DNA from: Rosenbergiella australiborealis
Lineage (GTDB): Bacteria; Pseudomonadota; Gammaproteobacteria; Enterobacterales; Enterobacteriaceae
Length of the DNA: 64,000 nucleotides
Assembly (NCBI RefSeq): GCF_018494035.1
Contig: NZ_JABBFO010000004.1
Coordinates: 124,001-188,000 of the forward strand
Direction: 5' to 3'
The notes below the pieces were generated by a model. The model made no database searches. It saw nothing but the letters and a program-made list of their open reading frames with translations, and had not been told where the DNA came from. Positions 28,119 to 37,959 of this stretch are shown piece by piece (position 1 is the first letter of the stretch; every line of letters begins with the position of its first letter). Position numbers and translations under genes: made by a program.

Positions 28119-29579
28119 TTATTGACCGGGTTTAAAGGTAATCGTCGCTTCTTTTACCGCTTCCCAAACATCTTGACTAGGCGGTTTCGGAATATGAGCC
28201 ATTCGTGATGCCGTTAAAGCTGCCTGACATAACGCTGGATCTCCCCCTGCCGACGTTGCCGTAATTAATAACCCATCAGGAGCTAATTTTATATGCACTG
28301 AGCATTGTTTGCCGACATAATTATCTGCATCGTAAAACTTGCTCTGAATAGCACTTTGCACTTGTCCTAAGTAGCTTTGTATTGCTGCACCTGAAGCACC
28401 CGATTTTTTCTGATGCCCTTCTCCTGATGCCCCACCACTTGCTGCAGATTTAGGGGCATTCTTCCCTGAGGATAATCCACCTAATAGATCATTTAATGCA
28501 GCATCACTTTTAGCCGCTTTCGCCTTCGCTTCGGCAGCCGCGGCGGCTTTAGCTTCAGCTTTCGCTTTGGCAGCAGCTTCTGCTTTAGCCTCGGCTTTCG
28601 CTTTGGCAGCAGCTTCTGCTTTAGCCTCGGCTTTCGCTTTAGCAGCGGCTTCTGCTTTGGCTTTCGCCTCTGCAGCGGCTTTCTCTTTGGCTTCAGCAGC
28701 TGCTTGTGCTTTGGCTTCTTGGGCAGCTTTCGCTTTTGCCTCAGCAGCCGCTTGTGCTTTCGCTTCCCGAGCGGCTTTTGCTTCTTGAGCCGCCTTTTCT
28801 TTTGCCTCTGCAGCAGCTTGTGCTTTCGCTTCTTGGGCTGCTTTTTCTTTTGCCTCTGCAGCTTGAGCTTTAGCCTCTTGGGCTGCTTTTTCTCTTGCCT
28901 CTGCAGCTTGTGCTTTAGCTTCTTGCGCCGCTTTTAGTTTTGCTTCAGCGGCTGCTTGTTTGGCTTCTTCAGCGGCTTCTGCTTTCGCTTGAGCAGCGGC
29001 TTGCTTAGCCTGTTCAGCGGCTTCTGCTTTCGCTTGAACGGCGGCTTGCTTAGCCTGTTCAGCGGCTTCTGCTTTCGCTTGAGCGGCAGCTTGCTTAGCC
29101 TGTTCAGCGGCTTCTGCTTTCGCTTGGGCAGCGGCTTGCTTAGCTTCTTCTGCGGCTTCTGCTTTCGCTTGGGCCTCAGCTTCTTTCTGCTGCTTAGCCG
29201 CTTCTGCCTTCGCCTGAGCGGCGGCTTGTTTAGCTTCTTCTGCGGCTTCTGCTTTCGCTTGGGCCGCGGCTTCTTTCTGCTGTTTAGCCGCTTCTGCCTT
29301 CGCTTGAGCAGCGGCGGCTTTTGCTTGTTCGGCGTCTTCCTTCGCCTGCTCTGCCTTAGAGTCGTGTTGACTCTGTTTTGATGCGTTATATTGTTCCACT
29401 ACGGCGCCGGGATCTACCATTACTGCATCAATGTCACTACCACCACCGCCACCAGAGCTTGTTTCGATATGTTCGTTCATTGAGCTAACAATCAAAATAG
29501 CAAAAAGCACAACGTGCAATGCTATTGAAATAATGATAGCCCTTTTTAACTTATCGTTTTGTTCCGTTAACTTCGACAC
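28119..29579 (-). CDS. tolA: Cell envelope integrity protein TolA
   Basis: Inner-membrane protein that spans the periplasm and pulls on TolB-Pal using energy from TolQR. At 486 aa it is longer than E. coli TolA (421). Domain I: a short cytosolic tail and one transmembrane helix (residues about 12-34) with the SxxxH-type motif ISIALHVVLFAILIVSS. Domain II: an extended Ala/Lys/Glu/Gln helix, residues about 75-355, built from 15-, 14- and 12-residue repeats. Domain III: the globular C-terminal domain with YLGQVQSAIQSKFYDADNYVGKQCSVHIKL and the paired Cys. The extra length is all in the repeat region. Confidence 0.96.
   Translation of the reverse strand: MSKLTEQNDKLKRAIIISIALHVVLFAILIVSSMNEHIETSSGGGGGSDIDAVMVDPGAVVEQYNASKQSQHDSKAEQAKEDAEQAKAAAAQAKAEAAKQQKEAAAQAKAEAAEEAKQAAAQAKAEAAKQQKEAEAQAKAEAAEEAKQAAAQAKAEAAEQAKQAAAQAKAEAAEQAKQAAVQAKAEAAEQAKQAAAQAKAEAAEEAKQAAAEAKLKAAQEAKAQAAEAREKAAQEAKAQAAEAKEKAAQEAKAQAAAEAKEKAAQEAKAAREAKAQAAAEAKAKAAQEAKAQAAAEAKEKAAAEAKAKAEAAAKAKAEAKAEAAAKAKAEAKAEAAAKAKAEAKAAAAAEAKAKAAKSDAALNDLLGGLSSGKNAPKSAASGGASGEGHQKKSGASGAAIQSYLGQVQSAIQSKFYDADNYVGKQCSVHIKLAPDGLLITATSAGGDPALCQAALTASRMAHIPKPPSQDVWEAVKEATITFKPGQ
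28572..28643. repeat. 36-bp tandem repeat within tolA
   Basis: Two adjacent 36-bp units (28572-28607 and 28608-28643) differ at one base and encode the repeated 12-residue unit EAAAKAKAEAKA. They are in frame, so unit gain or loss would change TolA length without a frameshift. Confidence 0.85.
28971..29195. repeat. 45-bp tandem repeat within tolA
   Basis: The 22-base segment starting at 28971 recurs at 29016, 29061, 29106 and, with small changes, 29151, a strict 45-bp period. It encodes 15-residue units of the type AAQAKAEAAEQAKQA in the helical domain of TolA. The period is a multiple of three. Confidence 0.9.
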
Positions 29580-29604
29580 TCACGATTCCCGATCTGATTC
29601 GCTA

Positions 29605-30033
29605 TTAAATGGGTTGTGTCATTAAGCCTACTGATTTTACTCCTGCTTGGTGTAGGAGATTCAGCGCCTTAATAATTTCGTCGTACGGCACTTCTTTCGC
29701 ACCCCCAATTAGAAAAACCGTTTTAGGATTTTGTTCTAATTGACGCTGTGCTTCATTCACTACCTGTTCAGGTGGAAGCTGTGACATACGATTATGATCG
29801 ACAATAATACTGTATTGACCGACCCCTGCGACTTCAACAATGACCGGTGGATTATCATCACTCGATACCGTTGTAGAATCCGTCGCATCTGGCAGGTTTA
29901 CCTCTACGCTTTGCGTAATGATAGGAGCCGTTGCCATGAATATCAGTAATAAAACAAGTAAAACGTCCAATAATGGGACGATGTTAATTTCTGATTTTAA
30001 GTCACGACGTGCGCGACCGCGCGATCTTGCCAT
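29605..30033 (-). CDS. tolR: Tol-Pal system protein TolR
   Basis: ExbD-family inner-membrane protein that forms the proton-driven motor with TolQ. The 142-aa protein has one transmembrane helix (about residues 17-39) with the proton-carrying Asp in INIVPLLDVLLVLLLIFM, then a periplasmic domain with VNLPDATDS and IVDHNRMSQLPPEQVV. Length equals E. coli TolR. It lies 14 bp after tolQ. Confidence 0.96.
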   Translation of the reverse strand: MARSRGRARRDLKSEINIVPLLDVLLVLLLIFMATAPIITQSVEVNLPDATDSTTVSSDDNPPVIVEVAGVGQYSIIVDHNRMSQLPPEQVVNEAQRQLEQNPKTVFLIGGAKEVPYDEIIKALNLLHQAGVKSVGLMTQPI

Positions 30034-30047
30034 GAGTCAACCCCTAA

Positions 30048-30734
30048 TTACTTGGTCACTTCGCTGCTATAAGCCTGGCGATGCAATATGGCAGTAAATT
30101 CTTCTGCAAAATTGTCATAACCCTGTTCAAGCTTATTAACGCGTTGATTAAGACGGTTATAGGCCATTACCGCAGGGATCGCCGCGAAAAGACCGATTGC
30201 TGTAGCAATAAGTGCTTCAGCAATGCCGGGAGCAACCATTTGTAAAGTAGCTTGCTTGACGGCACCAAGGGAAATAAAGGCATGCATGATCCCCCAGACA
30301 GTCCCGAACAATCCAATATAAGGACTGATCGATCCCACCGTTCCAAGGAAGGGGATATGGGCTTCCAGCGTTTCTAGTTCACGATTAGTAGAAATACGCA
30401 TAGCACGCGTCGCGCCTTCGACGACAGCATCAGGTGCTGGAGTATTAATTTTGTGCAAACGCGCGAATTCTTTAAAGCCGGAATAGAAGATTTGCTCTGT
30501 ACCGGTTAACTCATCACGCCTCGCGAGGCTCTCTTGATATAATTTAGATAAATCAACACCAGACCAAAATTTCTCTTCAAATTCAACAACTTCACGCGAA
30601 GCTGCATTGAGAATCCGGGTGCGCTGAATAATAATAGCCCAAGAAACAATTGAAAAAGCTATTAAAATCAACATGATGAATTTGACCAAAAGGCTTGCCT
30701 TGAGGAACAAATCAAGAATATTCATGTCAGTCAC
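30048..30734 (-). CDS. tolQ: Tol-Pal system protein TolQ
   Basis: ExbB/MotA-family pore protein of the Tol motor. The 228-aa protein has three transmembrane helices: [37 protein letters not shown] near the N-terminus, and the pair within [28 protein letters not shown] and [26 protein letters not shown], where the Thr residues of the proton path lie. Nearly identical to E. coli over these parts. Its ATG overlaps the ybgC stop by 4 bp. Confidence 0.97.
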   Translation of the reverse strand: MTDMNILDLFLKASLLVKFIMLILIAFSIVSWAIIIQRTRILNAASREVVEFEEKFWSGVDLSKLYQESLARRDELTGTEQIFYSGFKEFARLHKINTPAPDAVVEGATRAMRISTNRELETLEAHIPFLGTVGSISPYIGLFGTVWGIMHAFISLGAVKQATLQMVAPGIAEALIATAIGLFAAIPAVMAYNRLNQRVNKLEQGYDNFAEEFTAILHRQAYSSEVTK

Positions 30735-31135
30735 TGCTTGAACTCCGCGACAATAAACGTAGGAAGCGCAATTGGCTTCATCTGGTGTAAATTAATGCAG
30801 GCAATCAACACCTCTGCTTCATTAATTACCTCTCCTTGAGCATTTACTATTCGCTGGAGAAAAGTAATGGTGGCGCGTGTCATTTTGACAACTTCAGTTG
30901 TCACCTCAAGCATATCGTCTAAACGGGCAGCCGCGCGGTAATCAATACTCATTTTTCGCACCACAAAACCTATTTGGTTTTCCAGTAAAAGCTGTTGATT
31001 AATCGCTTTGGCACGTAACATTTCTGTTCTTGCACGCTCATAAAATGCGACATAGCTTGCATGGTAAACCACGCCTCCGGCATCAGTGTCTTCAAAGTAA
31101 ACTCTGATTGGCCAACGAAACAGCATTTGACTCAC
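30731..31135 (-). CDS. ybgC: Acyl-CoA thioesterase YbgC
   Basis: Hotdog-fold thioesterase, 134 aa, first gene of the tol-pal cluster; the E. coli protein hydrolyses acyl-CoA and interacts with acyl carrier protein and phospholipid enzymes, and its tie to Tol function is unclear. The catalytic segment [29 protein letters not shown] (Asp18 region) is intact, as are [21 protein letters not shown] and the [15 protein letters not shown] tail. Confidence 0.94.
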   Translation of the reverse strand: MSQMLFRWPIRVYFEDTDAGGVVYHASYVAFYERARTEMLRAKAINQQLLLENQIGFVVRKMSIDYRAAARLDDMLEVTTEVVKMTRATITFLQRIVNAQGEVINEAEVLIACINLHQMKPIALPTFIVAEFKQ

Positions 31136-31307
31136 TCCACATCCCTATAATAGTGTAAACGTTGCTACTATACGCAAGAGCAATGAGCTTGGGAATGGGG
31201 CAAACTCTGCTTGATAAAATAATTATTTTTCTTTACGTATTGATAGCATTAACCGGTATAAATTAAAATTTAATAGCCTTAATAATCAAAGTGTTAACTT
31301 TTAACGT

Positions 31308-31339
31308 AAAAAACCCCATCGTTTTTAAGCAATGGGGTT
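31308..31339 (-). terminator. Terminator after cydX
   Basis: AACCCCAT (31312-31319) pairs with ATGGGGTT (31332-31339), and on the minus strand the stem runs into six T (31313-31308). It separates the cyd operon from ybgC-tol. The ybgE gene that E. coli has in this gap is missing. Confidence 0.85.
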
Positions 31340-31374
31340 AGATAGAGAGTTAAACAAACTTCATCAAGAAAAGG

Positions 31375-31485
31375 TTATTGAGAATTAGGGTTTTTCTCTT
31401 TTTCACTGTTTTCTAATGCTAAAGCCGTCATTACGCCAAATGAACAGGCCAACAATGTGCCTAATATCCAAGCAAAATACCACAT
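31375..31485 (-). CDS. cydX: Cytochrome bd-I small subunit CydX
   Basis: A 36-aa single-helix protein, MWYFAWILGTLLACSFGV at the start and a charged tail, that stabilises haem binding in the CydAB oxidase. It matches E. coli CydX (MWYFAWILGTLLACSFGVITALALEH-type). The ribosome site GGAG overlaps the cydB stop (TAGGAG) 12 bp upstream, so it is co-translated with cydB. Confidence 0.95.
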   Translation of the reverse strand: MWYFAWILGTLLACSFGVMTALALENSEKEKNPNSQ

Positions 31486-31497
31486 GACCGTTTTCTC

Positions 31498-32637
31498 CTA
31501 GTACAGTGAGTGTGTGTTCTTTTCAATGTCTTGATGAGTCACCCGACCAAACATTTTGTAATAACACCAAATGGTATATGCCAAGACGATCGGTACGAAT
31601 ATGATTGCGGCAAATGTCATGGTGGTTAGAGTTAACTGACTCGACGTTGCGTCCCACATCGTTAAGCTATTATTAATAACGGTACTGGACGGCATAATAA
31701 ATGGAAACATGGTCACCCCTACGGTCATAATGACACAGGCAATCGTCAATGATGAGCTCAAGAAAGCCCAACCGCCACGTCGCGTAAAGCCGAGTAAGAA
31801 GGTCACTATCGCGCAGAGCAGCCCACCGATTGGGAAAATCCATAAAATTGGCGTGGTTGAATAATTCGTCATCCATAATCCCACCTCGGTGACCACTTCT
31901 TTACCTAGCGGGTTCGATTGCGCAGCGTGATCAAGTGTCGAGGCTAATTGATAACCGTCAATACCCACTGCTAACCAAATGCCAGCTAATGCAAAGCAGA
32001 TAAACATTACCGCTGAACTGATTTGCACTACGCGTTGACTACGCTTCAATAGCACCGAATCAGTACGCATCATCAGATAAGTAGCCCCTTGAGTTAAAAT
32101 CATCGTAAGGCTGACAATCCCGGTTAACAACGCAAACGGATTCAACAGTTGAAAAAAGTTACCGGTGTAAAATAAACGTAGGTCGTTATCAAAATGAAAA
32201 GGAACGCCCTGTAACAGATTTCCAAATGCGACCCCAATCACTAGGGGGGGAACAAAACTTCCGATAAAAATTCCCCAATCCCACATACCACGCCACTTTG
32301 GATCTTCGAGTTTTGAACGGTAATCAAAACCAATTGGGCGGAAAAATAACGATGCAAGCACTAAAATCATTGCAACGTAAAATCCTGAAAATGCTGCGGC
32401 GTATACCATTGGCCATGCGGCGAATAGTGCCCCCCCTGCGGTGATCAACCATACTTGGTTACCATCCCAATGGGGAGCAATACTATTGATCATGATTCTG
32501 CGTTCGGTATCAGTGCGACCAATGAGTCGCCCTAGCATCCCGACCCCCATGTCAAAACCATCGGTTACAGCGAAACCAATGAATAAGATACCGATGAGTA
32601 GCCACCACACAAAGCGTAATACTTCGTAATCAAACAT
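31498..32637 (-). CDS. cydB: Cytochrome bd-I ubiquinol oxidase subunit II CydB
   Basis: Membrane subunit of the high-affinity quinol oxidase used at low oxygen. The 379-aa protein (same length as E. coli) has eight or nine hydrophobic helices and family landmarks FVWWLLIGILFIGFAVTDGFDMGVGML, IAPHWDGNQVWLITAGGALFAAWP, and FRPIGFDYRSKLEDPKWRGMWDW. It follows cydA by 24 bp. Confidence 0.97.
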   Translation of the reverse strand: MFDYEVLRFVWWLLIGILFIGFAVTDGFDMGVGMLGRLIGRTDTERRIMINSIAPHWDGNQVWLITAGGALFAAWPMVYAAAFSGFYVAMILVLASLFFRPIGFDYRSKLEDPKWRGMWDWGIFIGSFVPPLVIGVAFGNLLQGVPFHFDNDLRLFYTGNFFQLLNPFALLTGIVSLTMILTQGATYLMMRTDSVLLKRSQRVVQISSAVMFICFALAGIWLAVGIDGYQLASTLDHAAQSNPLGKEVVTEVGLWMTNYSTTPILWIFPIGGLLCAIVTFLLGFTRRGGWAFLSSSLTIACVIMTVGVTMFPFIMPSSTVINNSLTMWDATSSQLTLTTMTFAAIIFVPIVLAYTIWCYYKMFGRVTHQDIEKNTHSLY

Positions 32638-32661
32638 GAATGCGTCCTCGATTATTGAGAC

Positions 32662-34218
32662 TTAAGCTTTATCCGTAGATTGCTCATGATGGTAACGGCC
32701 CGTTTTTAAACTTGACGGCCCTAAGCGGGCAAACTTAATCATCAAATACATTTCGGCAATAATGAATAAGGTATAAAGACCCAGCACGAGTGTCATGGAA
32801 AAGAGCAAGTCACCTACCGTTAGCGATGAGTTAGCCACAGCCGTCGGTAATACTTCACCGATCGCCCAAGGCTGACGGCCATATTCGGCAACAAACCATC
32901 CTGATTCGACAGCGATCCAAGGTAGCGGTAACGCACAGATTGCAGCTTTAAGTAAGAAGCGATTTTGTCCAATACGGTTACGGATGACCGAAATAAACGA
33001 AGCTGCTATCACTAAGAAAATTAACACGCCGCACAACACCATAATTCGGAATGAAAAATAGAGCGGTGCAACACTCGGAATAGAGTCTTTTGTCGCGAGT
33101 TGAATTTGGGCTTCCGTCGCATCGCTTACATTAGGCGTATAGCGTTTAAGCAACAAACCATATCCCAAATCTTTTTTATAGTGGGAGAAGGCTTCACGCA
33201 CGCTACTTTCTTGGTTGCCACTACGCAGTTCACTCAGTAATTCATACGCTTTCATACCATTACGGATACGAATTTCGTGCTCGGCAAGCAGATCTTTTAA
33301 CCCTAATACCGGCTTATCCGTTGAACGAGTAGCAATTAGTCCGAGTAAATACGGGATTCGGATAGCATAGTGATTTTTCTCAGCTTGTTGATCAGGAATT
33401 CCAAAAAGAGTAAAAGCAGCCGGCGCCGGTTGGGTTTCCCACTCCGCTTCAATGGCCGCTAATTTGGTTTTTTGTACATCCCCCATTTCATAGCCAGATT
33501 CATCACCCAGGATAATGACCGAAAGCACAGCTGCGATACCAAAGCTGGCCGCAATCGCAAATGAACGTTTCGCAAAAGCGATATCTCGCCCTTTAAGTAA
33601 ATACCATGCACTAATTGCCAACACAAAGATTGCACCAGTGGTATAACCTGACGCCACCGTGTGGACGAATTTTACCTGTGCAACAGGATTTAGGACTAAT
33701 TCAGAAAAACTTACCATTTCCATGCGCATGGTTTCAAAATTGAATTCTGATGCGACTGGATTTTGCATCCATCCATTTGCCACTAATATCCAGAGCGCAG
33801 AGAGGTTTGATCCCAGTGCGACTAGCCACGTTACCGCCAAATGTTGAATTTTACCTAAACGATCCCAACCAAAGAAAAATAAGCCAACAAAAGTTGATTC
33901 TAAAAAGAACGCCATCAACCCTTCAATCGCGAGCGGCGCACCGAATATGTCCCCAACATAATGCGAATAATAAGACCAGTTAGTACCGAATTGAAACTCC
34001 ATGGTTAAACCGGTCGCTACACCCAGAGCAAAATTGATCCCAAACAATTTTCCCCAAAATTTCGTCATGTCTTTATAAATTTGCTTTCCAGTAAATACAT
34101 AGACCGTTTCCATAATGGCGAGCAAAAACGCCATACCGAGGGTCAGGGGTACGAAAAGGAAATGGTACATTGCAGTCAAAGCAAACTGTAGGCGAGAGAG
34201 TTCGACAATATCAAACAT
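32662..34218 (-). CDS. cydA: Cytochrome bd-I ubiquinol oxidase subunit I CydA
   Basis: Haem-bearing subunit of cytochrome bd. From ATG 34218 ([12 protein letters not shown], with AAGGAG upstream and the E. coli start position) it is 518 aa. Haem ligands lie in [13 protein letters not shown] (His19 region), and the [40 protein letters not shown] segment is the periplasmic Q-loop; its long C-terminal insertion marks the L-form found in enterics. [22 protein letters not shown] is intact. A longer frame to 34248 lacks a plausible start. Confidence 0.97.
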   Translation of the reverse strand: MFDIVELSRLQFALTAMYHFLFVPLTLGMAFLLAIMETVYVFTGKQIYKDMTKFWGKLFGINFALGVATGLTMEFQFGTNWSYYSHYVGDIFGAPLAIEGLMAFFLESTFVGLFFFGWDRLGKIQHLAVTWLVALGSNLSALWILVANGWMQNPVASEFNFETMRMEMVSFSELVLNPVAQVKFVHTVASGYTTGAIFVLAISAWYLLKGRDIAFAKRSFAIAASFGIAAVLSVIILGDESGYEMGDVQKTKLAAIEAEWETQPAPAAFTLFGIPDQQAEKNHYAIRIPYLLGLIATRSTDKPVLGLKDLLAEHEIRIRNGMKAYELLSELRSGNQESSVREAFSHYKKDLGYGLLLKRYTPNVSDATEAQIQLATKDSIPSVAPLYFSFRIMVLCGVLIFLVIAASFISVIRNRIGQNRFLLKAAICALPLPWIAVESGWFVAEYGRQPWAIGEVLPTAVANSSLTVGDLLFSMTLVLGLYTLFIIAEMYLMIKFARLGPSSLKTGRYHHEQSTDKA

Positions 34219-34577
34219 TCTTACTCCTTGTTTAACTCTAGTTTTCACCAGTTACTGGAAGGTAGTTGCAATAAACTTAATGAAATCTAAATTAAGAGTG
34301 TTAATAACCCAGCGTAATATTAATGAATATCAATTATTGTTAGGCTGCTCGTTATCCACTTTTTTTCCTAAAAACCAATTATTAACGTGTGCTGAAAATG
34401 CTAATTATTTTGGACGATTTAGGATCAACAAGTAGATAGTGAAAGATAATGTAATCTTAGTGATTAATTATTTCTAGAAACTAGCGAAGGGTAAATTGAT
34501 CTTGATCTATATTTTTATAACTATATTTTTAGAAAAGTATAATGTTAAATTTATGCTTTAAATTTGTTTTATTTTTA
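34219..34577 (-). promoter_or_regulatory. cydA upstream region with an FNR-like site
   Basis: This 360-bp AT-rich stretch holds no gene. At 34496-34509 TTGAT-CTTG-ATCTA differs from the FNR consensus TTGAT-N4-ATCAA at one base. Several GTTAAT-like words (for example near 34297) could be parts of ArcA boxes. E. coli cydA has several promoters under ArcA and FNR, so similar oxygen control is likely; the site assignments are tentative. Confidence 0.45.
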
Positions 34578-34608
34578 ATAAAAAAAGCCACCGATATTTC
34601 GATGGCTT
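34578..34608 (-). terminator. Terminator of the sdh-suc operon after sucD
   Basis: On the minus strand AAGCCATCGA (34608-34599) pairs with TCGGTGGCTT (34594-34585), one G-T pair included, and a T-rich run follows. It lies about 20 bp after the sucD stop. In E. coli the small RNA SdhX is made from this 3' end; whether one is made here is not known. Confidence 0.88.
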
Positions 34609-34628
34609 GGTAGTGACTTCACTTTTTT

Positions 34629-35504
34629 TTATTTAGCAGGCAGTACCGCTTTTACGGCATCACCAATATCGGCCAGACTGCGAACCGTTTTCACTCCAGC
34701 GGCTTCTAAGGCTGCAAATTTTTCATCTGCGGTCCCCTTACCACCAGCGATAATTGCGCCTGCATGGCCCATACGTTTACCTTTAGGGGCAGTCACACCA
34801 GCAATGTAACTCACCACAGGTTTAGTGACATGGGCTTTGATATAGGCTGCTGCCTCTTCTTCCGCACTCCCACCTATCTCACCAATCATCACTATGGCTT
34901 CAGTCTGCGGATCTTGTTCAAATAAGGCTAATATGTCGATAAAACTTGAACCTGGGATAGGATCACCACCAATTCCCACACAAGTCGATTGGCCATAGCC
35001 AATATCCGTCGTTTGTTTAACCGCTTCGTATGTCAAGGTTCCTGAACGAGAAACAATCCCAATACGTCCCGGTTGATGAATATGACCTGGCATGATACCT
35101 ATTTTACATTCACCCGGTGTGATAACCCCTGGACAGTTAGGGCCGATCATGCGGACACCAGCTTGGTCTAATTTAACTTTCACCGTCAACATATCTAAGG
35201 TTGGGATCCCTTCAGTGATAGTGATGATTAATTTTATTCCCGCATCGATTGCTTCCAAAATACTGTCTTTACAGAAAGGAGCCGGTACATAGATGACGGA
35301 AGCCGTCGCTCCCGTGGCCTCGACAGCTTCACGAACGGTATTAAAGACTGGTAGACCTAAATGTGTCGTTCCGCCCTTACCAGGAGTCACACCACCGACC
35401 ATTTGTGTGCCATAAGCGAGAGCTTGTTCGGAGTGAAATGTTCCTTGCCCCCCCGTGAAGCCTTGGCAGATCACTTTGGTATTTTTATCGATTAAAATAG
35501 ACAT
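34629..35504 (-). CDS. sucD: Succinyl-CoA synthetase alpha subunit SucD
   Basis: Forms, with SucC, the enzyme that makes ATP or GTP from succinyl-CoA in the TCA cycle. The 291-aa protein has the CoA-binding [21 protein letters not shown] at the N-terminus, [22 protein letters not shown] and the phospho-histidine region [23 protein letters not shown] with the active His (His246 in E. coli). Its start overlaps the sucC stop by one base. Confidence 0.97.
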   Translation of the reverse strand: MSILIDKNTKVICQGFTGGQGTFHSEQALAYGTQMVGGVTPGKGGTTHLGLPVFNTVREAVEATGATASVIYVPAPFCKDSILEAIDAGIKLIITITEGIPTLDMLTVKVKLDQAGVRMIGPNCPGVITPGECKIGIMPGHIHQPGRIGIVSRSGTLTYEAVKQTTDIGYGQSTCVGIGGDPIPGSSFIDILALFEQDPQTEAIVMIGEIGGSAEEEAAAYIKAHVTKPVVSYIAGVTAPKGKRMGHAGAIIAGGKGTADEKFAALEAAGVKTVRSLADIGDAVKAVLPAK

Positions 35505-36670
35505 TATTTCCCCTCCGCCGCCGCTACAACTTGCTGGGCAGCATCCGTTAAGCTGGTCGCAGCAATGATATTTAACCCACTCTGCGCAAGGCGTTGTGCC
35601 CCTAGCTCAGCATTGTTTCCTTCCAAGCGAACAACGACGGGTATACTTACACCTACTTCTTCAACCGCCCCGATAATACCATCGGCAATTAGATCGCAGC
35701 GTACAATACCCCCAAAAATATTAACCAACACCGCTTTTACCGCGTCATCAGAAAGAATAATTTTAAAGGCTTCAGTAACGCGTTCTTTCGTCGCACCGCC
35801 ACCCACATCAAGGAAGTTAGCAGGTTGACCACCGTGGTGCTTGACAATATCCATTGTGCCCATAGCTAGGCCAGCACCATTGACCATACAGCCGATATTT
35901 CCGTCAAGCGCAACATAGTTTAGTTCCCACTGCGCTGCATGTGCTTCGCGCGGATCTTCTTGGCTTGGATCGTGCATTTCACGGAGTTCGGGCTGGCGGA
36001 ACATCGCATTACTGTCCGCAGCGAGCTTACCATCTAAACAGATGAGATCGCCTTGGGTCGTGATAACTAATGGGTTAATTTCCACGAGGGCTAAATCACG
36101 CTCTAAGAAAAGTTTAGCTAATCCCATAAAAATTTTAGCAAATTGACCGACTTGTTTGCCTTCCAGACCAAGCTTAAATGCTAACTCGCGGCCTTGATAA
36201 GGCATTGGACCCGTTAACGGATCTACCGCCATTTTGTGAATTAAGTGTGGCGTTTCTTCTGCCACTTTCTCAATTTCAACCCCACCCTCAGTGGAGGCCA
36301 TAAAGACAACGCGACGGCTACTACGATCCACCACCGCACCAAGGTATAATTCTTTATCAATATCGGTCGCTGCTTCGACTAAAATTTGGTTAACAGGCTG
36401 GCCTTGGGCATCAGTCTGATAAGTCACTAAGCGCTTACCTAACCAACCTTCAGCGAAACTTCTTATTTCTTCTTTGCTATGAACAACTTTTACGCCGCCC
36501 GCTTTGCCACGCCCGCCCGCATGAACTTGGCATTTTACAACCCAAGGGCCGTTACCTATTTTTGATGCAGCTTCTTCTGCTTCACGTGGCGTCGTGCACG
36601 CGTAACCTGTTGGAGCAGGTAGACCATAACGTGCAAAGAGCTGTTTCGCCTGATATTCATGTAAATTCAT
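35504..36670 (-). CDS. sucC: Succinyl-CoA synthetase beta subunit SucC
   Basis: Nucleotide-binding beta subunit, 388 aa as in E. coli. The ATP-grasp domain begins [18 protein letters not shown] and includes [19 protein letters not shown]; the C-terminal part has [33 protein letters not shown] and [16 protein letters not shown]. It is separated from sucB by 56 bp that hold a terminator-like hairpin, the only gap of that size among the suc genes. Confidence 0.97.
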   Translation of the reverse strand: MNLHEYQAKQLFARYGLPAPTGYACTTPREAEEAASKIGNGPWVVKCQVHAGGRGKAGGVKVVHSKEEIRSFAEGWLGKRLVTYQTDAQGQPVNQILVEAATDIDKELYLGAVVDRSSRRVVFMASTEGGVEIEKVAEETPHLIHKMAVDPLTGPMPYQGRELAFKLGLEGKQVGQFAKIFMGLAKLFLERDLALVEINPLVITTQGDLICLDGKLAADSNAMFRQPELREMHDPSQEDPREAHAAQWELNYVALDGNIGCMVNGAGLAMGTMDIVKHHGGQPANFLDVGGGATKERVTEAFKIILSDDAVKAVLVNIFGGIVRCDLIADGIIGAVEEVGVSIPVVVRLEGNNAELGAQRLAQSGLNIIAATSLTDAAQQVVAAAEGK

Positions 36671-36691
36671 AGGGTATTATCCATTCAGGTC

Positions 36692-36719
36692 AAAAAAGAG
36701 GCGCGCTTAACACGCGCCT
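36692..36719 (-). terminator. Terminator-like hairpin between sucB and sucC
   Basis: On the minus strand AGGCGCG (36719-36713), a 7-nt loop, CGCGCCT (36705-36699), one C, then six T (36697-36692). It has all the parts of an intrinsic terminator but lies inside the suc operon, 7 bp after sucB. It could reduce sucCD transcription relative to sucAB or act as an mRNA 3'-end stabiliser. Confidence 0.75.
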
Positions 36720-36726
36720 ACAGTAA

Positions 36727-37947
36727 TTAAACATCCAGTAATAGGCGGGCAGGATCTTCGAGCAGTTCTTTAATAGCAACGAGATAACCCACAGACTCGC
36801 GCCCGTCAATTAAACGATGGTCATAAGAGAGGGCCAAATACATCATCGGCAGAATTTCAACTTGGCCATTTACCGCCATTGGGCGATCTTTTATCGCATG
36901 CATACCGAGAATTGCACTTTGCGGCGGATTGATAATTGGTGTCGACATTAACGAACCGAATACGCCCCCATTTGTAATGGTGAAGTTACCACCGGTGAGC
37001 TCTTCAACGGTTAATTTGCCATCACGACCTTTGATTGCCAGTTCTTTAATTTTTTTCTCGATATCCGCCATACTCAGCGCATCCACGTCTTTTAGTACTG
37101 GCGTTACCAGTCCACGAGGCGTTGAGACGGCAATGCTGACATCAAAATAGTTGTGGTATACAACATCGTCGCCATCGATTGACGCATTGACTTCCGGGTA
37201 GCGTTTGAGTGCTTCAACCACAGCCTTTATATAGAAAGACATAAAACCTAAACGGACACCATGACGTTTCTCAAAGGCTTCGCCATACTGCTTACGCATT
37301 TGCATGATTGGCTTCATATTGACTTCGTTAAACGTGGTCAACATGGCTGTACTGTTTTTTGCTTCCAGTAAACGTTCCGCAACACGTTTACGTAAACGTG
37401 TCATCGGTACGCGTTTTTCGCTACGATTAGAGAGCGGGACTGGGGTGGTTGGTACCGTTGTCTCGGGTTTTGGCGACTGTTTTGCTGCCGCAAGATGTTT
37501 CTCAACATCTTCACGCGTGATTCGCCCACCTACTCCCGTTCCCTTAATTTGCGTAGCATCCAACGTATGCTCCGCAATAAGACGACGGATCGCCGGCGTT
37601 AAGAAGTCATTGGACTCTTCATCAGCGGTAACCGAAGAATCTGTCGGCGCGACGGCTGGGCTTTGAGACGTCGTTGGTGATACAGAGCTCTCTTTACCGG
37701 CACTGTTTCCTTCTTTCAGGCGTCCGAGTAGTTGACGAGCAACAACCGTTGCACCTTCTGCCTCAATAATCGCTTCGAGAATGCCGTCTGCGGCCGCTGG
37801 AACTTCTAAAATCACTTTATCGGTTTCGATTTCAACCAGCACTTCATCGCGCTGGACGCTGTCACCGGGCTGCTTATGCCATGTTGCTACAGTGGCATCG
37901 GCAACGGATTCCGGCAAATCGGGAACGAAAATTTCTAAGCTACTCAT
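36727..37947 (-). CDS. sucB: Dihydrolipoyl succinyltransferase SucB (OGDH E2)
   Basis: Core acyltransferase of the 2-oxoglutarate dehydrogenase complex. The 406-aa protein has one N-terminal lipoyl domain with the lipoylated lysine in [14 protein letters not shown] (near residue 44), an Ala/Ser/Pro/Thr linker, the peripheral-subunit-binding motif [37 protein letters not shown], and the catalytic domain ending with [15 protein letters not shown] that carries the active His and Asp. It starts 12 bp after sucA. Confidence 0.97.
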   Translation of the reverse strand: MSSLEIFVPDLPESVADATVATWHKQPGDSVQRDEVLVEIETDKVILEVPAAADGILEAIIEAEGATVVARQLLGRLKEGNSAGKESSVSPTTSQSPAVAPTDSSVTADEESNDFLTPAIRRLIAEHTLDATQIKGTGVGGRITREDVEKHLAAAKQSPKPETTVPTTPVPLSNRSEKRVPMTRLRKRVAERLLEAKNSTAMLTTFNEVNMKPIMQMRKQYGEAFEKRHGVRLGFMSFYIKAVVEALKRYPEVNASIDGDDVVYHNYFDVSIAVSTPRGLVTPVLKDVDALSMADIEKKIKELAIKGRDGKLTVEELTGGNFTITNGGVFGSLMSTPIINPPQSAILGMHAIKDRPMAVNGQVEILPMMYLALSYDHRLIDGRESVGYLVAIKELLEDPARLLLDV

Positions 37948-37959
37948 TGTCTTTCCTTT

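Noticed and set aside
28567-29381. Several plus-strand open frames with Ala/Phe/Cys-rich repeats opposite tolA
   Set aside because: They are the antisense reading of the TolA repeat region; long open frames are expected opposite such biased DNA.
34115-34435. Plus-strand open frame of 106 codons across the cydA start and promoter
   Set aside because: Overlaps the cydA N-terminus and control region antisense, no ribosome site and no recognisable product.
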